Source: Bacteroidia bacterium
Lineage (GTDB): Bacteria; Bacteroidota; Bacteroidia; J057; JADKCL01
NCBI GenBank assembly: GCA_020635905.1
Contig: JACJYV010000001.1
Span: 62,001-126,000 of the forward strand
Direction: 5' to 3'
DNA length: 64,000 nucleotides
Shown: positions 7,921 to 16,596 of the stretch, one piece after another
Position numbering within the stretch: position 1 is the stretch's first letter
Layout: the number at the start of each line of letters is the position of its first letter
Position numbers and translations under genes: made by a program
The notes under the pieces: generated by a model
The model's database searches: none
What the model saw: only the letters and a program-made list of their open reading frames with translations
Told to the model about the DNA's origin: nothing

Positions 7921-9339
7921 ATGCTCAGGTACATTCTCAAACGCATACTGATTTTCATTCCAACGCTTGTGGCCATTTCCCTGTTGGCATTTGGGATCAG
8001 CGTGAACTCGCCCGGCGACCCGGTCGAGCAAATGAACAGCGGAGATGTTCCCTCGACCAGTGTGCGGGCCTCAGAGCAGGATTACCTGCGTATGCGTCAA
8101 AAACTTGGGCTGGATTTGCCCATTTTTTATTTTGGGCTGAATTCTTTTGCCATTCCTGACACCTTGTACAAAGTAATTCGCCCGGCTGACCAGGAAGTGA
8201 TGGAAGCCCTTACTTACGAGTTTGGGAACTGGGAAAAGGTCAGCCAGTATTATTATTCACTCAAGGAGCTGGAATACACCCTCACGGAGACCAAACCCGA
8301 CTCGGCCAGCCGCCGGGACCGTCTGACCATCAGAAACCACGTTTCCCAAGTCAAAAACAGCCATGACCAGCCAGAAGTGCAATTTCACCTGGATGCCATT
8401 GATTCTCTGGTCCACCTGCATCCTGTGGCCCTGCGGCCCGTTTTACTCAAATCAGACCGGGTCAGAGCGCAATGGGAAGACCTCCTAAATCACCAGCAAA
8501 TCTGGAAAATTTACATCCCGGCCATTCATTTTTACGGAATTCACAACCAATACCACCGCTGGATCAGCCACATGCTGACCGGCGACTTTGGAGTTTCCTA
8601 CCAGGATAAGCGGGAAATTTCCAATAAAATCCCTGAAGCACTGCGCTGGACCCTCTTTATCAACATTTTCTCTTTGATTCTGGCTTACTTGTTTTCTATT
8701 CCCATTGGAATCAGATCCGCAGTAAAAAAGGATACGCTTTCGGACAAAACCATCACCACGGGGCTGTTTATCCTGTATTCCCTGCCCACATTCTGGGTGG
8801 CCACCCTCATGATCCAGTTTCTTTGTAATCCCGACTACCTTAATATATTCCCCACGCACGGCGTACAAAACCTGCAGCATAGCGCAGAGTGGTCCATTTT
8901 CAGGCGCATTGGCGACTGGACAGCCCACCTTTTCCTGCCCATGGTTTGCAGCACCTACGGTGCAGTGGCAGTATTGAGCCGCTATATGCGGGTGGGCATG
9001 CTGGAAGTCCTGGGGCAGGACTACATCCGGACTGCACGGGCCAAAGGGCTTGGCGAGCGGCTCGTGATTTACAGACATGCGCTGAAAAATTCGCTCATCC
9101 CCATGATCACTTTGCTGGGAAACCTGTTGCCCGGCCTGGTGGCGGGAAGCCTGATCATTGAAATCATTTTTTCAGTTCCCGGGATGGGATTGAGCATTTA
9201 CAGTGCCATAGTTTACCGGGATTATCCCATGATTATTGCCTTTTTCACCCTTTTTGGTGCACTTACGCAAATGGGTATCCTGGTTTCTGACCTGTTGTAT
9301 GCCCTGATGGACCCACGAATTTCCTATTCCAAAAGTTAA
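7921..9339 (+). CDS. ABC transporter permease, DppB/OppB family
   Basis: This inner-membrane permease has 472 residues, longer than the roughly 310-340 usual for DppB. TM1 is at residues 9-28, then comes an insertion of about 190 mostly hydrophilic residues, then the permease domain from about residue 230. The cytoplasmic EAA-type loop is clear (DYIRTARAKGLGERLVIYRHALKNSLIP), followed by FSVPGMGLSIYSAI. The extra segment between TM1 and the core would lie outside the inner membrane and might contact the binding protein. The gene starts 18 bases after the binding-protein gene and ends 3 bases before the partner permease. Confidence 0.9.
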   Translation: MLRYILKRILIFIPTLVAISLLAFGISVNSPGDPVEQMNSGDVPSTSVRASEQDYLRMRQKLGLDLPIFYFGLNSFAIPDTLYKVIRPADQEVMEALTYEFGNWEKVSQYYYSLKELEYTLTETKPDSASRRDRLTIRNHVSQVKNSHDQPEVQFHLDAIDSLVHLHPVALRPVLLKSDRVRAQWEDLLNHQQIWKIYIPAIHFYGIHNQYHRWISHMLTGDFGVSYQDKREISNKIPEALRWTLFINIFSLILAYLFSIPIGIRSAVKKDTLSDKTITTGLFILYSLPTFWVATLMIQFLCNPDYLNIFPTHGVQNLQHSAEWSIFRRIGDWTAHLFLPMVCSTYGAVAVLSRYMRVGMLEVLGQDYIRTARAKGLGERLVIYRHALKNSLIPMITLLGNLLPGLVAGSLIIEIIFSVPGMGLSIYSAIVYRDYPMIIAFFTLFGALTQMGILVSDLLYALMDPRISYSKS

Positions 9340-9342
9340 TCC

Positions 9343-10689
9343 ATGACCCAAATTGATCCAAAAAATCTGATGGCCAGGGATACTGAAGGGGCCGAAACGA
9401 AAGGGAAAAATGACTCCTCTTCTTCTTTTTTGAAGGGGACCTGGCAAAGCTTCAAATCAAATAAATTTGCCCTTTTCTCCCTTTATTTCATTGGTTTCAT
9501 GGTCTTTGTGGCGGTTTTTGCAGATTTTCTGGCTTATGGAAAACCCTATTACGCCAAACTTCAGGGCAAAACCTATTATCCCCTGTTCTACGATTACATG
9601 AGCAAAGTGGGATTGTATAAATGGGATGCAAAGCTGATTCACCTCGATTGGGGAAAAGTGGAAACGGAATCTGCCTTTTGGCCGCCCGTAAAATATGATC
9701 CCAAATACATAGATGTGTTCAACGGGCAACGCAAAAGCCCTTTTGGAAACCAATTGGTTAAGGACTGGAAATTCCGCCATTTTCTCGGCACGGACGAAAT
9801 CGGCCACGATGTGCTCAGCGGCCTTATTCATGGCACCCGCATATCGCTCACTGTGGGGTTGGTGGCAGTGGGAATAGCTTCCTTCATCGGCATTCTGCTG
9901 GGGGCATTTTCGGGCTATTTTGGAGATAGCAGGCTTCGAATATCCCGCGCAAATCTCCTGTTTTCCTTCATTGGAGGCTTCCTGGGCTTCTTTTATGGAT
10001 TTTTCCTGCGCTTTTCCACCCTGGGAAATGCCCTGAGCGATGGATTGCTGATATTCCTGCTACAGCTATTCCTGAGCTTCGCCATTTTCATTGGCGTGGT
10101 GGCCATCTTCAATCTAATGGCCATTCCCTTTGCCAAAATCCCCTTCCTCTCGAAAAAAGTATCCGTCTGGGTGGATATTGTGGTGTCGAGGATCATTGAA
10201 ATCGTGGTGAGCATCCCCCAACTCCTTCTGATCATCAGCATCAGCGCAATTGCCTCGCCCAGTCTGTACCTGGTCATGGTCATCATTGGCTTTACCGCCT
10301 GGACCACCATTGCCCGCCTGACCCGCGGCGAAATGCTCAAAGTGCGCAATCAGGAGTACATGCAGGCCGCCCAGGCCATGGGTTTTTCAGAATTCAGAAT
10401 CATTCTGAAGCACGCCCTGCCCAACGTGCTTGCGCCCGTTTTTGTCAGCATCGCCTTCGGCATATCCAGCGCCATTTTGCTCGAAAGCTCCCTGAGCTTT
10501 CTCGGCATCGGGGTTCCCCCGGACGTGGTAACCTGGGGTTCGCTGTTGCAATCTGCAAGGGGCAATTCCAGCGCCTGGTGGTTGGCAATTTTCCCCGGAT
10601 TGGCTATTTTTGCCACCGTAACGGTCTTTAACCTGGTGGGAGAAGGTCTTCGCGATGCCCTCGACCCCAAGCTGAAGAATAAGCGGTAA
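9343..10689 (+). CDS. ABC transporter permease, DppC/OppC family
   Basis: The 448-residue inner-membrane protein is the usual partner of the preceding permease. Residues about 40-62 form TM1. The core has LGTDEIGHDVLSGLIHGTRISLTVG near residue 150, the EAA-type loop QEYMQAAQAMGFSEFRIILKHALPN, and LSFLGIGVPPDVVTWGSLLQ near the end. It is longer than typical DppC (about 300 residues) because of a periplasmic insertion after TM1 and an extra hydrophobic stretch (residues about 205-260). No OppD/OppF ATPase genes follow; the ATPases must be encoded elsewhere. Confidence 0.9.
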   Translation: MTQIDPKNLMARDTEGAETKGKNDSSSSFLKGTWQSFKSNKFALFSLYFIGFMVFVAVFADFLAYGKPYYAKLQGKTYYPLFYDYMSKVGLYKWDAKLIHLDWGKVETESAFWPPVKYDPKYIDVFNGQRKSPFGNQLVKDWKFRHFLGTDEIGHDVLSGLIHGTRISLTVGLVAVGIASFIGILLGAFSGYFGDSRLRISRANLLFSFIGGFLGFFYGFFLRFSTLGNALSDGLLIFLLQLFLSFAIFIGVVAIFNLMAIPFAKIPFLSKKVSVWVDIVVSRIIEIVVSIPQLLLIISISAIASPSLYLVMVIIGFTAWTTIARLTRGEMLKVRNQEYMQAAQAMGFSEFRIILKHALPNVLAPVFVSIAFGISSAILLESSLSFLGIGVPPDVVTWGSLLQSARGNSSAWWLAIFPGLAIFATVTVFNLVGEGLRDALDPKLKNKR

Positions 10690-10928
10690 ACGGTTTACTC
10701 CCGATAACTATCGGGATTACGGTTTACGGTTCTAAGTTTGTAATCTCTAACATCTAAAATCTATTATCTAACCACTAACCACTAAGGACTAAGGACTCAA
10801 AAAAAATATTTTGAAGCAAAACACGTTAGAAAGCCATTCAGAATTGATTTCCAACCAGCGACCAGACCGTCAAAAACAGAATAACTCATTGCAATTGAAA
10901 GGAATAGCTCAGCATAAAAGTCTAAAGC
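10690..10928. other. Spacer with a dispersed palindrome and word-like repeats
   Basis: No gene is visible. TCCCGATAACTATCGGGA at 10699-10716 is a one-base variant of the palindrome found in the tRNA copies near 2.5-3.8 kb, and it sits inside repeats of the heptamer GGTTTAC. From 10739 to 10800 follow runs of near-identical short words (AACATCTAAAATCT, ACCACTAACC, AAGGACTAAGGACT). The last 80 bases presumably hold the promoter of the next operon, but I see no convincing -7 box. Confidence 0.6.
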
Positions 10929-11930
10929 ATGAATCTGGCGAATGATTCCTACGGGTGGTGGTTGTTGCTGATTCCGGCTGCAATCGTGTTGGCGGTGTTT
11001 ATTTACCTCCGCTCAGAAACGGTGTTTCGGGTCTGGTTGCGCTCTGATGAATACAAATTTTATGACCCAATTACCCGGCTGGTTCTCAGGATATTGGGTC
11101 TGATTTTGGTGGGAATTGCCCTGGTGGGTCCCTACTGGGGACGGGTGGAACAAAAGGTGGATGTGCTGGGACGGGAAATTTACATCGTGCTCGACGTTTC
11201 GGCCAGCATGAACGCCGAGGACATCAAGCCCAGCCGCCTGGAAAAGGTGAAACGCGAGCTGAAAAAGATGGTCGAATCCCTCAAGGGGGATAAAATGGGG
11301 GTCATTGTATTCACCTCCAACTCCTACGTGCAATGCCCCCTGACCAACGATTTCAACGCAGTCAACCTCTTCATTGACCTGATCAAAACCGACCAGTTTG
11401 CCAATACAGGCACTGATTTCCGCGAGGGATTGGGCATGGCCCTGGAACGATTCACCAGCACGGAAAAAACCCTGACGAAAATCACCCGTTCCATCGTGCT
11501 GATTTCAGACGGGGAAGACTTTGGCAGCGGCTACACTTCGGTCCTGGATCGCCTCAAAGAGGCTGGAATCACGGTTTTCACCGTGGGTGTGGGTACCAAA
11601 GAAGGCGCTCCAGTGCCCGACATGGTGTACGGCAAGAAACGGGGTTATAAAAAAGGACAGGATGGCAAGCCCGCCCTTTCCAAACTCAAAGACGAATCCC
11701 TGCAGGAAATCGCCAATGTTTCCGGCACTGAATATCACCGCATCGACCAGCAGATCGACGGTCTGGAAAGTGTGACCGAGCAAATCAAGCTGCTTTCGGC
11801 CTCGGTCATGGATTCCAAAACTGAGCAGGTTAATAATAACCGTTACCAGTGGTTTTTGCTGGCTGGATTTATCTGCCTGGTTCTCAGTCTGTTTTGGATG
11901 CCGGTCAGAACAAAAAAAATGGCTGTCTGA
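10929..11930 (+). CDS. BatA/BatB-like von Willebrand factor A protein
   Basis: The 333-residue protein has TM segments at about residues 10-27 and 50-68, a VWA domain from about 88 to 280, and a final TM at about 305-325. This is the standard layout of Bat (Bacteroides aerotolerance) proteins. The metal-binding MIDAS motif DVSASMN is intact, with the conserved TGTDF and SDGEDFG segments. VWA proteins of this group sit in the inner membrane facing the periplasm and form complexes, often with MoxR ATPases; no moxR gene is in the window. The next gene starts inside its stop codon (TGATG), and a TPR protein follows, as in bat operons. Confidence 0.85.
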   Translation: MNLANDSYGWWLLLIPAAIVLAVFIYLRSETVFRVWLRSDEYKFYDPITRLVLRILGLILVGIALVGPYWGRVEQKVDVLGREIYIVLDVSASMNAEDIKPSRLEKVKRELKKMVESLKGDKMGVIVFTSNSYVQCPLTNDFNAVNLFIDLIKTDQFANTGTDFREGLGMALERFTSTEKTLTKITRSIVLISDGEDFGSGYTSVLDRLKEAGITVFTVGVGTKEGAPVPDMVYGKKRGYKKGQDGKPALSKLKDESLQEIANVSGTEYHRIDQQIDGLESVTEQIKLLSASVMDSKTEQVNNNRYQWFLLAGFICLVLSLFWMPVRTKKMAV

Positions 11931-12409
11931 TGAAATGGGTGTTTTCCATATTATTCATTCTGAAGGGTTTAATCACCCTGGGACAAGTAGAGCCGCCCGA
12001 GTCGGCCCGGCTGGTGCTGGACAGCCAGGTGGATATTGGAGAATGTCTGAGTGATTTTTGGGATTTTCAGAAAGGGAATTATATCTACGTTTGCGACCTC
12101 AAAACGGAAGCCCTGGACAAAAGCGCGGCCAACACGGTCAGCAGCTTTCAGGGCGAAATCACGGTTACCCGCATCTGGAAAGAGGTTTTTGTGAGTAAAA
12201 AAGGAAAATGGAAGAAAACGGATATTCACATCACCGAGATTGACTGCGAGGTTTTGGGAGACAGAATTTGCAATTGGATTGAGAAGGTGAAAGGTGGGAA
12301 CGGGGGTGAATTGCAGGGGGAAATTGTGATTGAAAGAAAACCAGGTAAAAACAGTCTGCTGAAGGTGGAAGGAATGGTGTTTGATGAAAATGGAATCCGT
12401 AAAAAATGA
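11930..12409 (+). CDS. Small secreted protein in the Bat-like operon
   Basis: The ATG at 11930 overlaps the stop codon of the VWA gene, which decides this start over one further upstream inside that gene. The 159-residue product has a signal peptide (MKWVFSILFILKGLITLGQ). I do not recognise the family; four cysteines (around residues 38, 52, 105 and 111) could form disulphides. The translational coupling implies a role with the Bat proteins at the cell envelope. Function unknown. Confidence 0.7.
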   Translation: MKWVFSILFILKGLITLGQVEPPESARLVLDSQVDIGECLSDFWDFQKGNYIYVCDLKTEALDKSAANTVSSFQGEITVTRIWKEVFVSKKGKWKKTDIHITEIDCEVLGDRICNWIEKVKGGNGGELQGEIVIERKPGKNSLLKVEGMVFDENGIRKK

Positions 12410-12425
12410 TTAATTTTCGGGTGTT

Positions 12426-13325
12426 ATGAAACAGTTTCTGATCATACTCTTATTTCTGGGCGGCATTTTAGGTCCTCCCTCCCATCTTGAAATGGCCAAA
12501 GAGAATTATGCCCAGAAAAAATATGCAGAATCCATTGCTGAATTTGAAGCGGCTCTGGAACAATATCCCCTCAAGGCCCAGGCCATCAGGTATAACATCG
12601 GCCAGAACCAGATGGCCATGGATTCCCTCCCCCTGGCTATGGAATCCTATTTTCGCGCCTTTGACGACGTGGAAAAGGAACTGACTTCCATGTCGCACAA
12701 CAACCAGGGCGTGGTGCAAACCCGCATGGCCAAGGCCATGCAGGAAGGGCTGCAAAAGCAGATGCAGGCCCAGCAGGGACAGCAGCAACAGCCTGGCGGC
12801 CCCAATGCAGGGGGCATGCAGCCCTCGCAAATGCAGGATGTGCAGAAAGTTTCCAGCGAATTGCTGAAAACGGCCCTCGAATCATTCAAAGAAGCCATGC
12901 GCAAATTTCCTGACAATGAGCAGGCCCGTTTCAATTACGAATTGCTGAAACGCCGCCTGGACCAGAACCAGCAGCAACAACAGCAGCAACAGAATCAGGA
13001 CCAGCAAAACCAGCAGCAGGATCAGCAAAATCAGGATAAGCAGGACAATCAGGATCAAAATCAGTCCCAGGATCAAAATAAGCAGGACCAGGATTCTGAT
13101 CAGGAACAGCAATCTCAAAAGCAAAACCAGTCCAGCTCCAAAAACAAGCAAAACAATCGTCAGCCCCAGGAAGGCAAAGGCGAAAAAGCTGAGTATTCTG
13201 AAATCCCCGACGGGATGGAAGAACAGGTGCTCAAAGCTATGGAAGGCAAGGAAAAGCAATTCCTTCAGGAATTGCGCAAATCCGCCAAAAAGCAGGAAAA
13301 CCGCACGGACGGTCCCGACTGGTAA
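12426..13325 (+). CDS. BatC-like TPR protein with Q/N/D-rich tail
   Basis: The 299-residue protein has a short hydrophobic N-terminus (signal peptide, MKQFLIILLFLGGILG), then TPR-like helices from about residue 20 to 95 and again at 145-180, the second close to the pattern ALESFKEAMRKFPDNEQARFNYELL. A glutamine-rich linker lies at 110-130. Residues about 180-255 are nearly all Q, N, D, K and S. The tail ends with a conserved-looking block (MEEQVLKAMEGKEKQFLQEL). TPR proteins with such tails occur as BatC in Bacteroidota bat operons, where they are thought to scaffold the VWA proteins. It lies 16 bases after the preceding gene. Confidence 0.8.
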   Translation: MKQFLIILLFLGGILGPPSHLEMAKENYAQKKYAESIAEFEAALEQYPLKAQAIRYNIGQNQMAMDSLPLAMESYFRAFDDVEKELTSMSHNNQGVVQTRMAKAMQEGLQKQMQAQQGQQQQPGGPNAGGMQPSQMQDVQKVSSELLKTALESFKEAMRKFPDNEQARFNYELLKRRLDQNQQQQQQQQNQDQQNQQQDQQNQDKQDNQDQNQSQDQNKQDQDSDQEQQSQKQNQSSSKNKQNNRQPQEGKGEKAEYSEIPDGMEEQVLKAMEGKEKQFLQELRKSAKKQENRTDGPDW

Positions 13326-13394
13326 ATCCAGCCCCGAAATTCTTTGATTCACCTCCACAAAAAATTCCCCTGCAAGCAGGAGAACAAATTTAGA

Positions 13395-13517
13395 GGGGAA
13401 CTCAAAAAACAAAGAAGATCAAGGCGGACGCAGGTGAAGAAAGCGCAGTTTACTACTCTAAATGAGCATTTCTGAACCAAGTCCAACGAAGATATTCGAA
13501 GTTTTTTGAGGTTCCCC
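13395..13517. repeat. MITE-like element with inverted ends
   Basis: GGGGAACTCAAAAAAC at 13395-13410 faces GTTTTTTGAGGTTCCCC at 13501-13517, an inverted repeat with one indel, bounding 123 bases with no reading frame. The left 90 bases recur downstream at 13557-13648. Small size, inverted ends and a second copy fit a miniature mobile element, although target duplications are not evident. Confidence 0.5.
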
Positions 13518-13556
13518 AAAAAGTGGAATGTGAATAACTACTTCATTGATAAATAA

Positions 13557-13648
13557 AGGGGAACTCAAAAAACCAGAAGGTCAAAGTGGACTCAGGTGAA
13601 GAAAGCGCATTTTTATATTGTAAATGAGCAATCCTGACCCAGGTCCAC
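13557..13648. repeat. Second, end-truncated copy of the MITE-like repeat
   Basis: Bases share long stretches with 13394-13486 (GGGGAACTCAAAAAAC, CAGGTGAAGAAAGCGCA, TAAATGAGCA, GTCCA) at an offset of 163. The right inverted end is missing. Together with the first copy it fills the 383-base gene-free gap between the Bat-like operon and the convergent Kelch-like gene. Confidence 0.6.
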
Positions 13649-13708
13649 CACCTGGAATGGCTCAATTGTTCATTGCTATCTGTTAATTGCCAATTGAACC
13701 AGGGTCCT

Positions 13709-16282
13709 CTAATGCCTGACCACCAGCTTCTGGCTGATCTCATTGCCCAGGCTCACCACGTACAATCCATCCCCCAGACCTGCGGTCTGGATCTGGATGG
13801 AAGTGGTACCCGAAGCCACAGGCTGGGTAAAGACAACCCGTCCCAGAGCATCCCGCAGGTTCAATACTGAACCTGATTTGAGGGGCGCACTGAGGCGCAT
13901 TTCAGCCAGATTTTGGGCCGGATTGGGGAAGATTTCTGCGGTCAATTGCTGACCTGAAACCGGGTGGTTGCGCCCCACGGAAAGATGAAAACAGTCATTT
14001 GACTGACTGTTCCACCAGGATTTGATGGTAGCTGCATCCTGCTTCAATTCGCAGACACTACCCAGGTTATCATTATAATAAGCCCGGGCCCAGACCTGGG
14101 CAAAATCAAATACCAGGGTGTCACCTGCCGCAAAATTCAGGGGGCCAAAATTGACCATGTAACGGCCATCGTGACCAGCTCCTGTTTCGTAACTTCCAGT
14201 TGGATTTCCCCCGCAAAAGCCAGGATCACCCGAATAAATGTATTTTTCAGGCATGTTGGTTCCATCCTTCCACAAACCCTGCTGATACCTGTAAAATTCA
14301 ATGGGAATTTGAGGATGCCCCTGGTTCGCGACCAACGTGTTGATTTCATAAGTAATCACACTCGACGGATAAGCATTATTGGGGGAATTCAACACCAGGG
14401 TACCCACAGCGGGAGGATTGGGCCCGTAGCCATAACTACCATCGTCGTCCGCATCTGCATTATAGGCAAATACGAGGGGGAGAACTGTATCCGTACCAAG
14501 ATAATCGTCCCACCAATTTCCCAGATCAATATCTGTCCAAAACGAAAAATAGAAATCATGGTAGGAATTATTGCTCTTATTGGTCACTTCATAATGGTAG
14601 AAAGTGGTGAAATCCAAGGCCGTATCCGCACAATTGCCCGCGCTGCAATCATAGGCGTAAATCAGACTTTCGACCTGCACCCCCAGTTTATCGCCCTGTG
14701 ACTCACCGTGCGGACCCGCATCGTCGTTGAAAACCGTGTAAATGGCCTCATCGCCGGGCACACAGGGATAATCGCCAGCCCAGCCAGGAATGTAGGCTCC
14801 GTCCCCGTTGGCATCCTGAAAAGGAGCAAGATGATAATCTTCCCCTGCCCCCACGCTGCCGTGAGCCGGCCAGGTACGAATGTCGGGATAATTGGCGTAA
14901 TTGACGGAATTATTGGCGAAATCATTCTGAAACTGGGAAATCTGAGCCTGGGAAACCTTCCACATTTTCTGCCAGTTGGCCCAGACAAACAAATCCTTGA
15001 CAGGATCAAATCTGCGAAACACGGCTGAATTGGATTTGGATTCAATGAAAACCTCTCCATTGGACAGGATGCAGCTTTCAGTACTGACGTCTCTGACTCC
15101 AATTTCAGTATAAGTGTAAGCTGTGGGATCGAGGTAGCCAATTTCCTCATCCCCAATAATAATCAGTTTGCCCTGGGGCGTAAAATGAGCTTCCACCTGA
15201 TAAAAATTGGAATTCTGAAGGTAACCTGGCGCCGGCAGTGAGCCCACAATGCTGTAAGTAAGTTGGGCGGGATCGAGCAATCCCACCTTATTCAAAGGAG
15301 CGGAATTTGATTCTCCCCCAAGCACAATTATCCGGCCATTGGATTTGAGGGCCAAAGCGGGATTGTAGCGGTTCACACTCATGCCCGGACCCGCGGTCCA
15401 GCTGTTGGTGGCTGTTTCGTAAACATCAATCAGTTTGGACCCGGCAGAAGAGGTGTAGGAAACCATGCTCCCTCCCACCAAAACCACTTTCCCATTGGCT
15501 CCCAACATCAGCGACCCGCCTTGACGGGGCGTGTTGGGGCCGGAAATACTGGTGGAGGTATTGGTGGTGGGATTGTATAATTCTGTGCCGCCCAACCCAC
15601 ACACCATAATTTTTCCGTTGGTAAGTTTGATCACGGAGGAATTGTGGTGATAGTGATTGAGGGTAATGCCGTTCGAAACGGTATAATTGGTCGTATCGAT
15701 CAACAGGGTCGGGTTGGGATTGGGATACTCGCTGATTTCGTCTCCCACAATCCATACCTTGCCATTGGGCAATAAAATGGGGCGGCAGGCCGATTTGGTT
15801 TTGGGCAAAGGATGCTGACTGACCTGGCCCGTTTTGTAATCATAAACGGAAAAATAATTACTGGATAATATTAAAACCTTTCCTGTTGGAAGGGGAAGCA
15901 CTCCTTTTCTGAGCGGTCCATTCAAAACGTTAATCACCGTATCACACTGATAATCACCTGTGCTGCGGACGGGGCCAGGAAAATAATCAACCCCCAGTTG
16001 CCGGTAGGTGGAGGCTGAGACATGCAATCCGCCCGTTCCATCCAGACCTCCCATCCAGATTCCCGCCGCAAATCCACTGCTTTTGCCTGACGCCTTGGGC
16101 ACCACGTAACTTGGGGCTGATCCATCATTGAGATCCCACCACATGTCAGATCCATTATAAAAAATCGCCTTTACCTGGTTGGTTTCAAGGTAAATCTGGG
16201 CATCTGGCACGCATTGAGAACTGGCCACAAAGGCGTAAGCCATAATTGCGAGGGTCAGCAGAATCGTTTTCCAGGGGTTCAT
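13709..16282 (-). CDS. Kelch-like secreted protein with T9SS type A sorting domain (copy A)
   Basis: The 857-residue product starts with a signal peptide (residues 1-22, ending VASSQ). Residues 25-110 form a block shared with its neighbour (ETNQVKAIFYNGSDMWWDL, GIWMGGLD, STYRQLGVDY). Residues about 125-430 contain repeated NGK(V/I)-type Kelch/beta-propeller motifs such as NGKVVLVGG. A mid-region with DANGDGAYIPGWAGDYPC follows. The last 75 residues (FPNPAQN to LVVRH) match a T9SS type A sorting domain, which directs export across the outer membrane and attachment to the cell surface. It is a clear paralogue of the adjacent gene. Function unknown. Confidence 0.85.
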   Translation of the reverse strand: MNPWKTILLTLAIMAYAFVASSQCVPDAQIYLETNQVKAIFYNGSDMWWDLNDGSAPSYVVPKASGKSSGFAAGIWMGGLDGTGGLHVSASTYRQLGVDYFPGPVRSTGDYQCDTVINVLNGPLRKGVLPLPTGKVLILSSNYFSVYDYKTGQVSQHPLPKTKSACRPILLPNGKVWIVGDEISEYPNPNPTLLIDTTNYTVSNGITLNHYHHNSSVIKLTNGKIMVCGLGGTELYNPTTNTSTSISGPNTPRQGGSLMLGANGKVVLVGGSMVSYTSSAGSKLIDVYETATNSWTAGPGMSVNRYNPALALKSNGRIIVLGGESNSAPLNKVGLLDPAQLTYSIVGSLPAPGYLQNSNFYQVEAHFTPQGKLIIIGDEEIGYLDPTAYTYTEIGVRDVSTESCILSNGEVFIESKSNSAVFRRFDPVKDLFVWANWQKMWKVSQAQISQFQNDFANNSVNYANYPDIRTWPAHGSVGAGEDYHLAPFQDANGDGAYIPGWAGDYPCVPGDEAIYTVFNDDAGPHGESQGDKLGVQVESLIYAYDCSAGNCADTALDFTTFYHYEVTNKSNNSYHDFYFSFWTDIDLGNWWDDYLGTDTVLPLVFAYNADADDDGSYGYGPNPPAVGTLVLNSPNNAYPSSVITYEINTLVANQGHPQIPIEFYRYQQGLWKDGTNMPEKYIYSGDPGFCGGNPTGSYETGAGHDGRYMVNFGPLNFAAGDTLVFDFAQVWARAYYNDNLGSVCELKQDAATIKSWWNSQSNDCFHLSVGRNHPVSGQQLTAEIFPNPAQNLAEMRLSAPLKSGSVLNLRDALGRVVFTQPVASGTTSIQIQTAGLGDGLYVVSLGNEISQKLVVRH

Positions 16283-16366
16283 AAGGGTAGAATTTAATTC
16301 ATCAGGGCATTTTCAAATTTGACAACCGGGTGATTGCTCAGTTGAATTAAACCAAAAACAAACCCA

Positions 16367-16411
16367 ATTGCACGCACAAAATCATGGATTCATTACGCAA
16401 TTCACCCTGAA
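16367..16411 (-). promoter_or_regulatory. Upstream block shared by the two Kelch-like genes (copy A)
   Basis: This stretch upstream of the gene at 13709-16282 shares GCACAAAA, a central ATT-rich part and CAATTCACC with 19305-19350 upstream of the paralogue. It lies 85-130 bases before the start codon in both cases. It may be a duplicated regulatory region retained with the genes. Confidence 0.35.
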
Positions 16412-16536
16412 TTTACACAGATTACAAACAGTATTATGTATCCAATCAGCTAAAAATTTCATTTTCCCTGACTTTTGGGTTACACAGTTTTTTAACAGGA
16501 TTTTCTGCTGTTTAACTGATTGGAAAGCCTGAATAA

Positions 16537-16563
16537 CAAAAATCCCCCGCCCGAAGGCAGGGG
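16537..16563 (-). terminator. Rho-independent terminator upstream of copy A, downstream of copy B
   Basis: Read on the minus strand, CCCCTGCC-TTCG-GGCGGGGG is followed by ATTTTTG. It lies 34 bases after the stop codon of the Kelch-like gene at 16597-19218 and so ends that transcript. The remaining part of the 314-base gap holds the upstream region of the next gene. Confidence 0.85.
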
Positions 16564-16596
16564 AAGTTTGAGGTCTGAATAAAACCTGAGTAAAAA

